Below are positions 8,039-15,545 of a stretch of 29,020 bases of DNA, in pieces. The notes beneath the pieces are model-generated. The model searched no databases. It had not been told where the DNA came from and saw only the letters and a list, made by a program, of their open reading frames with translations. Location of the stretch: the NCBI GenBank assembly GCA_900321775.1, contig ONXE01000003.1, positions 1 through 29,020 on the forward strand. The letters run 5' to 3'. The DNA comes from an uncultured Bacteroidales bacterium. Its GTDB lineage: Bacteria; Bacteroidota; Bacteroidia; Bacteroidales; Paludibacteraceae. Every line of letters begins with the position of its first letter. Within the stretch, counting starts at the first letter, position 1. The translations under genes were made by a program, and so were the position numbers.

Positions 8039-8541
8039 GAAAGATCATCTTAACCTTATGTGCCAGTGCGCTTTTGTGCGCCTGCCACACACAGAAGCAC
8101 ACCGTCACCAACATCGAGCAGCAGGCTCAAACAACCGGCTCGCATACAAGTGTGCAAGTCCTTCAGTCATTTGACTCCTTGTTGCAAACTCTCGACTTCA
8201 GCGCAGACAGCGTAGTTATTGAGCTTACGCAGTCCGCCCCGGACACAGCGAAAGCAGGAGCGACCGGCAAGCCTCACGCACCCGCCCTGAAGATTACCGC
8301 ACATCAGCCACGAGTGCGGGCTACGAAACAGGAAAATAATCGTGTAGTTGCGCAACAGGTTGAGCAGGACTCGGCGGCAAGCTCTGTACATGCTAACAGC
8401 CACGCCGACACATCAAAGGATGTTGTTGGTGTGGCAACGCCGATGAATGGGACGTTTGTCACAATCATCGGCTTGTTGGCTGTACTCCTCATTGCTGCCA
8501 TATTCCTTTGGCTCTTCCTGCGCAAGTACAGGATTATTTAA
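8035..8541 (+). CDS. Probable unimolecular spanin (lipoprotein with C-terminal TM)
   Basis: A 168-residue protein with a lipoprotein signal, MRKIILTLCASALLCAC, lipidated at C17. A long polar helical middle (about 20-135, rich in Q, A, S, T and H) follows, and a single C-terminal membrane helix (about 141-162, TIIGLLAVLLIAAIFLWLF) ends in RKYRII. An outer-membrane lipid anchor plus an inner-membrane helix in one small protein is the layout of phage u-spanins such as T1 gp11, which fuse the two membranes in the last step of lysis. Location right after holin and endolysin, with a four-base overlap, strongly supports this. No sequence match is claimed; spanins are rarely conserved. A terminator follows at 8607. 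Confidence 0.75.
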   Translation: MRKIILTLCASALLCACHTQKHTVTNIEQQAQTTGSHTSVQVLQSFDSLLQTLDFSADSVVIELTQSAPDTAKAGATGKPHAPALKITAHQPRVRATKQENNRVVAQQVEQDSAASSVHANSHADTSKDVVGVATPMNGTFVTIIGLLAVLLIAAIFLWLFLRKYRII

Positions 8542-8606
8542 TCCGCCCATATTGCGAACGTGTAGTCTCCGCTGCGCTCCAATTATACGCACGCAATAGC
8601 CCACCA

Positions 8607-8641
8607 CCGCCCACCTCGCTTTTGAGGTGAGCGGTTTTTTT
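8607..8641 (+). terminator. Intrinsic terminator of the fibre-lysis operon
   Basis: Stem CCGCCCACCTC (8607-8617), loop GCTTTT, arm GAGGTGAGCGG (8624-8634) with one C/A mismatch, followed by seven T (8635-8641). It lies 65 bases after the spanin stop and closes the operon that begins at promoter P2. Confidence 0.9.
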
Positions 8642-8654
8642 GTGATGTGGTCAG

Positions 8655-9265
8655 CCGAGTGCAAAGCCGCAAAGGAACTCCACAAGGGCGTAAGCCGCAG
8701 GGAGATTGTCAAGGCTTGTCGGAATAGTGTGGAACTCATCGGCTCATAGGTAGAGCAAAAACTCAATAGGCGATTTGTGTATATAGGGAAACTATCGGCT
8801 TGTGCAGAAATCGGGAAACTCTTGGCTCGGTCATATCGGGGAGAGGGGTAGCCCTCGTCCGTAATAGAGGGAAACTCGGTCGTTCATTTGTTACAGGGAG
8901 ATTGCAGAGCCTTTCGGAATTTGAGAAACTTTTGGCTCGTAGGTAGCAGGGAGAGGGCTGACCTGTTTCGGAAACATGCAGGAAACTCCCTGCCTTATCG
9001 GGTGCAGGGAGATTGCAAAGCCGTTTAGAGGACGGTGGGAAACTATCGGCTTGTGCAAAAATCGTGAAACTCTTGGCTCGGTCATATCGGGGAGAGGGGG
9101 CGCTCTCGTCCATAATAGTGTGAAACTCGGTCGTTCATTGCTCACAGGGAGATTGCAGAACCTTTCGGAATTTGAGAAACTTTTGGCTCGTAGGTAGCAG
9201 GGAGAGGGCTGACTTGTTTCGGAAATATGCAGGAAACTCCCTGCTTTATCGGGTGCAGGGAGATT
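8655..9265. repeat. Non-coding tandem repeat array, 251-bp period
   Basis: Two copies (8786-9014 and 9037-9265) align over 229 bases with no gaps and about 15 substitutions by eye. They are separated by 22 bases (GCAAAGCCG...), giving a 251-base period. Each copy is built from smaller modules beginning GGGAAACT or GAGAAACT (followed by ATCGGCTTG, CTTGGCTCGG, CGGTCGTTC, TTTGGCTCGTAGG, CCCTGCCTT) and GGGAGATTGCARAGCC. A more diverged partial copy precedes them (8655-8760: GCAAAGCCG, CAGGGAGATTGTC, GGAACTCATCGGCTCATAGG). Frames on either strand are short and just repeat this pattern, so I see no gene. Function is unknown. Confidence 0.85.
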
Positions 9266-9534
9266 AAAATCGGCATTTTCAAAGAGACTTTCTGCATATA
9301 GCGCAAAAGTAACAAACCGCCAAGAGGTCAGCCAAAGCAGGGCGGTCGGGGGGTCTTTCGACTAAAATGCAAAGGGAAATTCCCTTTGCAAACCCTTAAA
9401 CAACTAATATACAGCGATTTAACTTTTTGATTACCGAAAAATCCGTAAAACAAGGATGAGAACGAAAGGTAAAAAATCAGCTAATATATTGATATTGCAT
9501 TTTTTACGCCATTTGAAAATGTGTCGTTTGGGTC
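9266..9534. other. Gene-free stretch with a 23-bp perfect palindrome
   Basis: No plausible gene. It contains an inverted repeat ACCGCC (9316-9321) / GGCGGT (9341-9346) and, at 9368-9390, a perfect 23-bp palindrome: TGCAAAGGGAA, central A, and its reverse complement. After it the sequence becomes AT-rich up to promoter P3. The palindrome has no T-tract after it, so it is more likely a protein-binding or replication/transfer site than a terminator. Confidence 0.6.
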
Positions 9535-9569
9535 GTCTTTTCCGGTCGCCGGTTATGGGCTTACTTTTG
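9535..9569 (+). promoter_or_regulatory. Phage promoter P3 (GTCTTTTC-N19-TACTTTTG)
   Basis: GTCTTTTC at 9535-9542, 19 bases, TACTTTTGCACAAAAA from 9562, as in P1 and P2. It drives the tape-measure operon, whose ATG (9589) is 19 bases after the -7 box. Confidence 0.75.
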
Positions 9570-9588
9570 CACAAAAATTACTGTTATT

Positions 9589-9981
9589 ATGTCAGACTAT
9601 ACAAGTAACACCACCGTCAATCTACAAGTGAACGGACAACAAGCAGAGGAGACACTGACGAACTTGCGTAAGCGTGCCGCTGACCTGCAAAACGAGATTG
9701 CAAAGGCAGCAGCCGCAGGCGATAAGGTGCAACTGAAACGCTTGCGCCGTGAGTTTAATGATGTCAATAGGCAGATTAAGCAGATAGAGAGTAGCACAAT
9801 GCAGGCAGAAAATGTCTTGCGAAGATTAGATAGAGCCACGCCCAACGAACTGAACAAGGCTTTGCAGACACTGATAAAGCAACTCAATTACATCGAGAGA
9901 GGTTCAGCCGCTTGGGACGCACAGACACGGAAGATACGTATGGTTAAGGATGAGATAGCCCGCGCGTCAATGATGAGATGA
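9589..9981 (+). pseudogene. Tape measure protein, N-terminal part (frameshifted)
   Basis: A 130-residue reading that contains the start of a long-tail tape measure protein: NTTVNLQVNGQQAEETLTNL, then heptad-rich helices (KRLRREFNDVNRQIKQIES, NELNKALQTLIKQLNYIERGSAAWDAQTRKI). In related Bacteroidetes phage tape measures, as I recall them, this block is continuous with the MRKSTTWLERF...AEWQT region, which here sits in another frame starting at 9978. The frame is lost at the CGCGCG run (9961-9966); removing two bases there would read DEIARVNDEMRKSTTW without a break. The four-base overlap (ATGA, 9978-9981) could allow reinitiation, so the two pieces might be made separately. A separate small chaperone (gpG-like) is the alternative but fits less well. 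Confidence 0.75.
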
Positions 9982-12900
9982 GAAAAAGCACCACTTGGCT
10001 TGAACGTTTCAATAACAAGTTTGCCGAGTGGCAGACGATAGGTGCCGGAGCAATAGCAGGTCTGACCGGTGCGGTGATGGCAGGCAAGAAAGCCGTGCAG
10101 ATGTATGCTGAAATGCAGCAGGAAGAAGCCAATGTCCGCAAGTACACGGGAATGACCGAGGAGCAGGTCAATCATCTTAACGAAGCGTTTAAGAAGATTG
10201 ACACGCGCTCCAGTCGTGACCAACTCAATAAGTTGGCACAGGAAGCCGGACGATTGGGCAAGACATCGGAAGAAGATGTGCTTGGTTTTGTGAAAGCAGC
10301 CGACCAGATCAATGTCGCCCTTGATGAACTTGGTGACGGAGCGACGCTGACGCTCTCCAAACTCACCAACATCTTCGGGGACGAGCAACGCCTTGGAACG
10401 GAAAAGTCTTTGCTCGCGGTCGGCTCTGTCATCAATGAGCTTTCACAGAACTGCACAGCATCGGCTTCGTACCTTGCGCAGTTTGCGCAGCGTCTTGCCG
10501 GTGTGGGAGCGCAAGCGGATATGACCATCCCGCAGATTATGGGCTTTGCCGCCGTTCTTGATAGTCAAGGTCAGAAAGTAGAGATGTCTGCTACCGCGTT
10601 GTCTAAACTCATCATGAACTTGTTCAAGGACACGGACAAGATTGCCGCCGCCACGGGGCTTGACCTTGAAAAGTTCAATGAGGCATTGAGCAGATCCACC
10701 AACGAGGGTCTGCTCATGCTGATACAACGCTTGCACGACCTTGGAGGTATTGATGTCCTCGCCCCGGTGTTCAAAGACATGGGCGAGAACGGAGCAAGAG
10801 CGTCCGCTGTGATCTCCGCTCTTGCCGGAAACATCGATATGGTCATCTGGGAGCAGGAGGAAGCGCAGAAAGCCTTTGAGGAAGGAACTTCGGTCACAAA
10901 GGAGTTTAACGTGCAAAACACAACAGTACAAGCAGGGCTTGACAAAGCACGCAAAGGCTTTCAGGAGATGGCTATTGCTCTCGGTCAGGAACTCATGCCG
11001 GTTATGCGGCATTTCATCAGCAGCACATCAGCCACAATGCGTCTGATGTTGAAGTTAGTCACGTTCATCAAGGAGAATAAGGACGCTATCAAGACACTGG
11101 CAGCAGCTGTGGCCACCTATACGGTAGCCGTTAATCTTGCGCTCATCAAGGAGAAACTACATGCCGGACTGATAGCCGTCAAGACGGCTGCAATGCACGT
11201 TCATCGTGTGGCTGTATTGGCTTCTTCGGTTGCCTACAACCGACTCACGGGAAACGTGACACGAGCCAATGCCGCAATGAAACTGCTGAATGCCACGATG
11301 AAGATGAACCCTTGGGGTTTGCTTGCAGCCGCTATAGTGACAGCAGGCGTGGCACTGTATAACTTCATCAAGCGGCAAAGAGAGGTCTCTGCCGTGGAGA
11401 AAGAGATGAAGTCCATTCAGGATGACATCATACGCCAGTATGCCGAGCAGAAAGGGAAGATTGACCGCCTGACAGCAGCCGTCAATGATGAGAAACGCTC
11501 GCTTGTGGAGAGACGCAAAGCCTTGCAGGAACTGCGCAAGATTGTACCGGGGTATCACACGGAACTGACTGCCGAGGGCAAACTGATACGAAACAACAAG
11601 GAAGCCATCGAGGACTATCTTGTTGCCCTCAATAAGGAGATTGCGCTGAAGGCTTATCAGCAGAAACTGGAGGAGGCTTATGCGAAACGTGCAGAGTTAG
11701 AGATGAAACTGGATGAGCAGACCGCCGACAGGGATGAGAAGAAAGCGGCATGGAGCAGTATGACTGTTGCCACAGACCGCGCAGGAAATAAGCAGGTCAG
11801 TTCGGCTTTTAAGAAAGATATTGCTTGGAACAAGTATCTTTCCGCCGATAAGGATGTCAAGAAAACATCAGCCGCTTTGCAGGAGGTGGATGACATCATC
11901 GCCGCTATCAATAAGAAAGTGGGTGAGTATGCCGACGGTATGCAGCAGGTCAAGACCATTACGGAGGAGGTAGAGGAGGAAACGCCGGTTATCGTTCCGA
12001 CTCCGGATGACAAGGACACGAAAGCCCCCAAGAACAAGTTCCAAGCCGAGGACGATTGGCGAGAGGAACAGGAGGCATTGGCTCGTATTGATTATGCAAA
12101 GGGCATAACCGACTACGAGACCTTCACCAAGAAGATGTTGCAGATAGAGGTGAACTATCACAACAAGAAACTGCAACATAAAGACCTTGAAGGAAACGAG
12201 GAGGTGACTATCCAAGCCGCGTATTATGAGGCATTGAAAAAGCAGCAAGACAATCACCTAAAGGGCACTGCTGAACAGGAAAACGAAGCCTATCAGCAGC
12301 AGTTGATTATCTTGCAGCAGCGTTATGTGGACGGAGAGATGACGGCTCGCCAATATCAGAACGCCACGGAACTCGCCGAGTTGCAACATCTTCAGAACCT
12401 CGTCAATCTCTATAAGGAGGGAAGCAAGGAGCGACTGAAAGCCCAGCAGAACTATCAGCGCACCTCGCTCAAGTATCAGGAACGGCATGTGCAAGAGGAC
12501 AAGCGTTTGCAGGAGCAGCTGCAATCGCAGTTCTTCACCAAGTCCTTCCATATAGCAGACCCCGACAGCTATGAGCGTGATTTGCGAAACGTGCAAATCG
12601 TCTATAATCAAATGCTCAAAGCCGCCGGTGACAATGCCAAGGAACGGCAGAAAGTGGAGCGTGCTTTCCATGAGGCCAAGTACCAACTTGCACACAAGTA
12701 TAACATGAAAGAAGCTGCAGAACAGGAAAACGCTTTCCGTTCTGCTATCGACAGCAGCGTAGAGTGGCTGCAATCAGATGGTGGGCAGGCTATGGTGCAG
12801 ACTTTTGACATGCTGGTTAATCAGATGTCGCAGATCTTCTCCTCGCTTTCCGAAATCGTGCAGGCAGAGTTGGATATCCAAACGGCTATGATAGAGAAAC

Positions 12901-13652
12901 GGTATGCAGACGCTATATCAGACGCAGAGGGCAACAAGTATCGTGAGGTGCAACTGGAGAAGCAGAAGAACCGCGAGATTGCCAAAGCCAAGCAGGAAGC
13001 CAACCGCAAGATGTTTGCAATGCAGGTTATTCAAGCCGTTGCACAGACTGCCACATCCGCTATTGCTGCATACTCATCGGCTGCAGCAATTCCTATGGTC
13101 GGCTTTATCATGGCACCTATTGCAGCAGCAATGGCCGTTGCTGCCGGAGCAATACAGATTGCGTCCATCAAGAAGCAGCAACAGGCATCCGAAGCCACCG
13201 GCTATATGGAGGGAGGTTTTACCAAAGCCGGACGCAAGGACGAAGTGGCAGGTGTAGTTCACGCTGGAGAGTGGGTAGCCTCGCAAGCATTGGTCAATTC
13301 GCCGGAAGCACGCCCCTTGATAAACGCCCTTGACTATGCACAGCGCACAAATACTATTGCTTCGCTTAAAGCAGAGGATGTTTCCCTGACTATCACAGCA
13401 CCTGCAGTGATTGCCGAGAGACTGTCATCGCAAGGCTCTATCGGCTCATCGATCAGCAAGGCATTGCCTGCCGTTTCCCGAAACACGGAGAAACAGGACA
13501 ACTCGCTTGGCGACACGCTCGCTCGTTTGGCAAGCCGCCTTGATGAGCCGTTTGTGACAGTGAACACCGTCAGCGGTGACATGGGCATCAAGAGAGCACA
13601 GGATGAGTATGAGCAGCTGATGAAGAACAAAACACCCAAATCCAAACGCTAA
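9978..13652 (+). CDS. Phage tail tape measure protein, main part
   Basis: A 1224-residue protein that sets tail length and helps DNA entry in long-tailed phages. About residues 60-330 resemble the TP901-type core (KIDTRSSRDQLNKLAQEAGRLGKTSEEDVLGFVKAADQINVALDEL, GVGAQADMTIPQIMGFAAVLDSQG in pieces). Hydrophobic segments lie at about 21-40, 445-465 (NPWGLLAAAIVTAGVALYNF) and 1017-1065 (IPMVGFIMAPIAAAMAVAAG), with extended coiled coil between about 475 and 1010. The C-terminus has the GGFTKAGRKDEVAGVVHAGEWV motif common in tape measures. Joined to the upstream fragment it would be about 1350 residues, suggesting a tail near 200 nm at 0.15 nm per residue. ATG 9978 is a forced start after the frameshift. 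The stop overlaps the next start. Confidence 0.9.
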   Translation: MRKSTTWLERFNNKFAEWQTIGAGAIAGLTGAVMAGKKAVQMYAEMQQEEANVRKYTGMTEEQVNHLNEAFKKIDTRSSRDQLNKLAQEAGRLGKTSEEDVLGFVKAADQINVALDELGDGATLTLSKLTNIFGDEQRLGTEKSLLAVGSVINELSQNCTASASYLAQFAQRLAGVGAQADMTIPQIMGFAAVLDSQGQKVEMSATALSKLIMNLFKDTDKIAAATGLDLEKFNEALSRSTNEGLLMLIQRLHDLGGIDVLAPVFKDMGENGARASAVISALAGNIDMVIWEQEEAQKAFEEGTSVTKEFNVQNTTVQAGLDKARKGFQEMAIALGQELMPVMRHFISSTSATMRLMLKLVTFIKENKDAIKTLAAAVATYTVAVNLALIKEKLHAGLIAVKTAAMHVHRVAVLASSVAYNRLTGNVTRANAAMKLLNATMKMNPWGLLAAAIVTAGVALYNFIKRQREVSAVEKEMKSIQDDIIRQYAEQKGKIDRLTAAVNDEKRSLVERRKALQELRKIVPGYHTELTAEGKLIRNNKEAIEDYLVALNKEIALKAYQQKLEEAYAKRAELEMKLDEQTADRDEKKAAWSSMTVATDRAGNKQVSSAFKKDIAWNKYLSADKDVKKTSAALQEVDDIIAAINKKVGEYADGMQQVKTITEEVEEETPVIVPTPDDKDTKAPKNKFQAEDDWREEQEALARIDYAKGITDYETFTKKMLQIEVNYHNKKLQHKDLEGNEEVTIQAAYYEALKKQQDNHLKGTAEQENEAYQQQLIILQQRYVDGEMTARQYQNATELAELQHLQNLVNLYKEGSKERLKAQQNYQRTSLKYQERHVQEDKRLQEQLQSQFFTKSFHIADPDSYERDLRNVQIVYNQMLKAAGDNAKERQKVERAFHEAKYQLAHKYNMKEAAEQENAFRSAIDSSVEWLQSDGGQAMVQTFDMLVNQMSQIFSSLSEIVQAELDIQTAMIEKRYADAISDAEGNKYREVQLEKQKNREIAKAKQEANRKMFAMQVIQAVAQTATSAIAAYSSAAAIPMVGFIMAPIAAAMAVAAGAIQIASIKKQQQASEATGYMEGGFTKAGRKDEVAGVVHAGEWVASQALVNSPEARPLINALDYAQRTNTIASLKAEDVSLTITAPAVIAERLSSQGSIGSSISKALPAVSRNTEKQDNSLGDTLARLASRLDEPFVTVNTVSGDMGIKRAQDEYEQLMKNKTPKSKR

Positions 13653-15511
13653 TGGAAATCTATATCAACAACCAACTTGCCGCCATTAAGAAAGGCAGCA
13701 GTTTCGATTATGTAGCGGAGAACCGCTATTTTTCCGGAGCAGACAGCTATACGCTCGCTATAACTTTTCCGCTCAAAGATTGTCCGCAGAACATAGCTAT
13801 CTTCGGACATATCAACCGCAAGGATGTACAGGCGGAGAACCTGCTTTTTAACTGTGAGATACGAGATAAAGCCTTTGTGCAATATGGCTCAATCACGGTT
13901 ACGGAGATTTCGGAAACGGAAGTCAAATGCCAGTTCCTTGAAGGGCGCAGCGTGCAGAACTTTGCTGTCACCTTTGATGAAATCTACATCAATGAGTTGG
14001 AACTCGGTTACCCGGACACCTCGCGAAGCCACATGGTTTGTGAATATCCCTACATACGCGATTATCGCTATGGGCAGGGTTATCTTGCCATCCCTTGGGT
14101 GAACAACAACACCGGCAACATTCAGAACAAATGGAAAGCACATCACACCCTTTGGGCTGACCGTGTACAAGGCTTGTCGTATCAAGCCTATATGTGGTAT
14201 ATCGTTCAACTGATATTCCAAAAACTCGGTTATACTTGCAACCTTGATGAGTGGAAACAACATTACAAGTGGGGTGCATTGCTTTGCTGCAACACACTCC
14301 CTTATGCTTGGAATATACGCAACTGGGCGAGAGCCTTACCGCATTGGACGCTCACAGAGTTGCTGGAGCAGTTGGAACTGCTGATGAATTGTGAGTTTGA
14401 CATCAACCACGACACCAAGGTTATCACTTTCTCTTGGTCGTCTTACAACTTTCTCCACAGCGGAACGGTGGAGATAGAGAAAGTGGTGGACGAGTTTACG
14501 GAAACGCCCACCAAAGCAGAGGAAAGCAAGTACAAGGCATCGCAGGAACGGAAATATGCAGAGTGCAGTCATCGTATGTGGAAATACATGTCTTGCCCTT
14601 CGGTTATCAAGAAGATGCAAAGCCTTTCCTCGCAATACCAAAGAGAGTACAACACCATGACTGCCGTGACGACACTGTCCGGATTGCAGAAGTTCAAAGA
14701 CGGTACGCAAGATGTCAATGAGTATGGTTTCAATCGGTTATACCATATCACCGATGTAGATATGTATTGGTCAATGCGCGTGATGAAACGGACATCTACT
14801 TGGCATGAGAATCTGCAAATGTATTCCTACTATTGGTGGGCAGTATGGCAGGCAATCAATCCATTTGGTCCGACAGACCCGGACGCAGAGAACGCACAGG
14901 AACTGAAGATTGTTCCTGCTTGGCTTGATGAGGTTATCAACGAGAACAAAGGAGTGAAGCACCTTTGTTTGTTCCTTGATTGCCCGGACATGCAAATCAA
15001 CGATGGGCAGAACGACTCCGATGAAAACACCTTTGACGCAGAAGCCAACAAGGAGTTTATGATGAATGAGTTTAATGCTATGCCTTGCTATTATGCTGCA
15101 CAGGATGAGAATGTTCAAAAACAGGAGTTTTTCGACAAGATATTTGTGGCGTTTTGGGCAACCTATGCCAACGGACACCCCAATCTGCCAGAAGAGGACT
15201 ATAATGACTTCGTACGCTGGCCCGTGCCTGTGCGAGACCGCGTAGAAGTGGACCTTGATTGGGCTGTGTGGCAAAATGAGGAATTTTCCCTACGCTTTGA
15301 CCATAGCGATGATAATGTCAATCTCTACATCAAGAACATTGACCCTACGCGCAAATATACCTTCAAATGGCTATCGGACACAATACCCAATCCACGCGCC
15401 AAGTTCTTCATTCAAGGACGCTGGTATATCTGCGAGAAGATAACCGTCACCTTTACGGAGCAGGGTATGTCCCAACTCCTTAAAGGCGACTTCTATCCTA
15501 TGGTAGAGTAA
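13652..15511 (+). CDS. Phage tail/baseplate protein following the tape measure
   Basis: A 619-residue soluble protein. The N-terminus (IYINNQLAAIKKGSSFDYVAENRYFSGADSYTLAITFPL, positions 3-41 in pieces) resembles proteins encoded right after tape measures in Bacteroidetes prophages, where distal-tail or hub proteins lie. The centre is rich in Trp and Tyr (about 150-260 and 370-400), and about 455-480 is acidic (DGQNDSDENTFDAEAN). No enzymatic motif is visible. The ATG overlaps the tape-measure stop by one base, so they form one operon. It is the last rightward phage gene; the integrase reads toward it. A role in baseplate assembly or as the fibre attachment platform is inferred from order. Confidence 0.75.
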   Translation: MEIYINNQLAAIKKGSSFDYVAENRYFSGADSYTLAITFPLKDCPQNIAIFGHINRKDVQAENLLFNCEIRDKAFVQYGSITVTEISETEVKCQFLEGRSVQNFAVTFDEIYINELELGYPDTSRSHMVCEYPYIRDYRYGQGYLAIPWVNNNTGNIQNKWKAHHTLWADRVQGLSYQAYMWYIVQLIFQKLGYTCNLDEWKQHYKWGALLCCNTLPYAWNIRNWARALPHWTLTELLEQLELLMNCEFDINHDTKVITFSWSSYNFLHSGTVEIEKVVDEFTETPTKAEESKYKASQERKYAECSHRMWKYMSCPSVIKKMQSLSSQYQREYNTMTAVTTLSGLQKFKDGTQDVNEYGFNRLYHITDVDMYWSMRVMKRTSTWHENLQMYSYYWWAVWQAINPFGPTDPDAENAQELKIVPAWLDEVINENKGVKHLCLFLDCPDMQINDGQNDSDENTFDAEANKEFMMNEFNAMPCYYAAQDENVQKQEFFDKIFVAFWATYANGHPNLPEEDYNDFVRWPVPVRDRVEVDLDWAVWQNEEFSLRFDHSDDNVNLYIKNIDPTRKYTFKWLSDTIPNPRAKFFIQGRWYICEKITVTFTEQGMSQLLKGDFYPMVE

Positions 15512-15529
15512 GCACGCCGGAAGTTTCCG

Positions 15530-15545
15530 ACACGGCAAGCCGTGT
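15530..15545. terminator. Hairpin between convergent baseplate and integrase genes
   Basis: ACACGGC (15530-15536) and GCCGTGT (15539-15545) form a compact stem ending on the integrase stop codon. There is no long T-tract on either side, so termination is plausible but not shown. Confidence 0.4.

Noticed and set aside
8763..9145. Two minus-strand frames of 116 and 84 residues in the repeat array
   Set aside because: They repeat the array's own pattern (RAKSF, RLCNLP), lack a promoter or signal, and lie in two frames across the same repeat.
8655..9265. CRISPR array
   Set aside because: Modules vary in length and the 'spacers' themselves repeat between the two copies; no short constant repeat and no cas genes.
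8542..9588. Diversity-generating retroelement (template repeat near tail fibre)
   Set aside because: No reverse transcriptase in the window, and the repeats do not match any part of the fibre gene.
9589..9981. Separate gpG-like tail assembly chaperone with programmed frameshift
   Set aside because: Its sequence reads as the start of the tape measure itself and no canonical slippery heptamer is present; a two-base indel explains it more simply.
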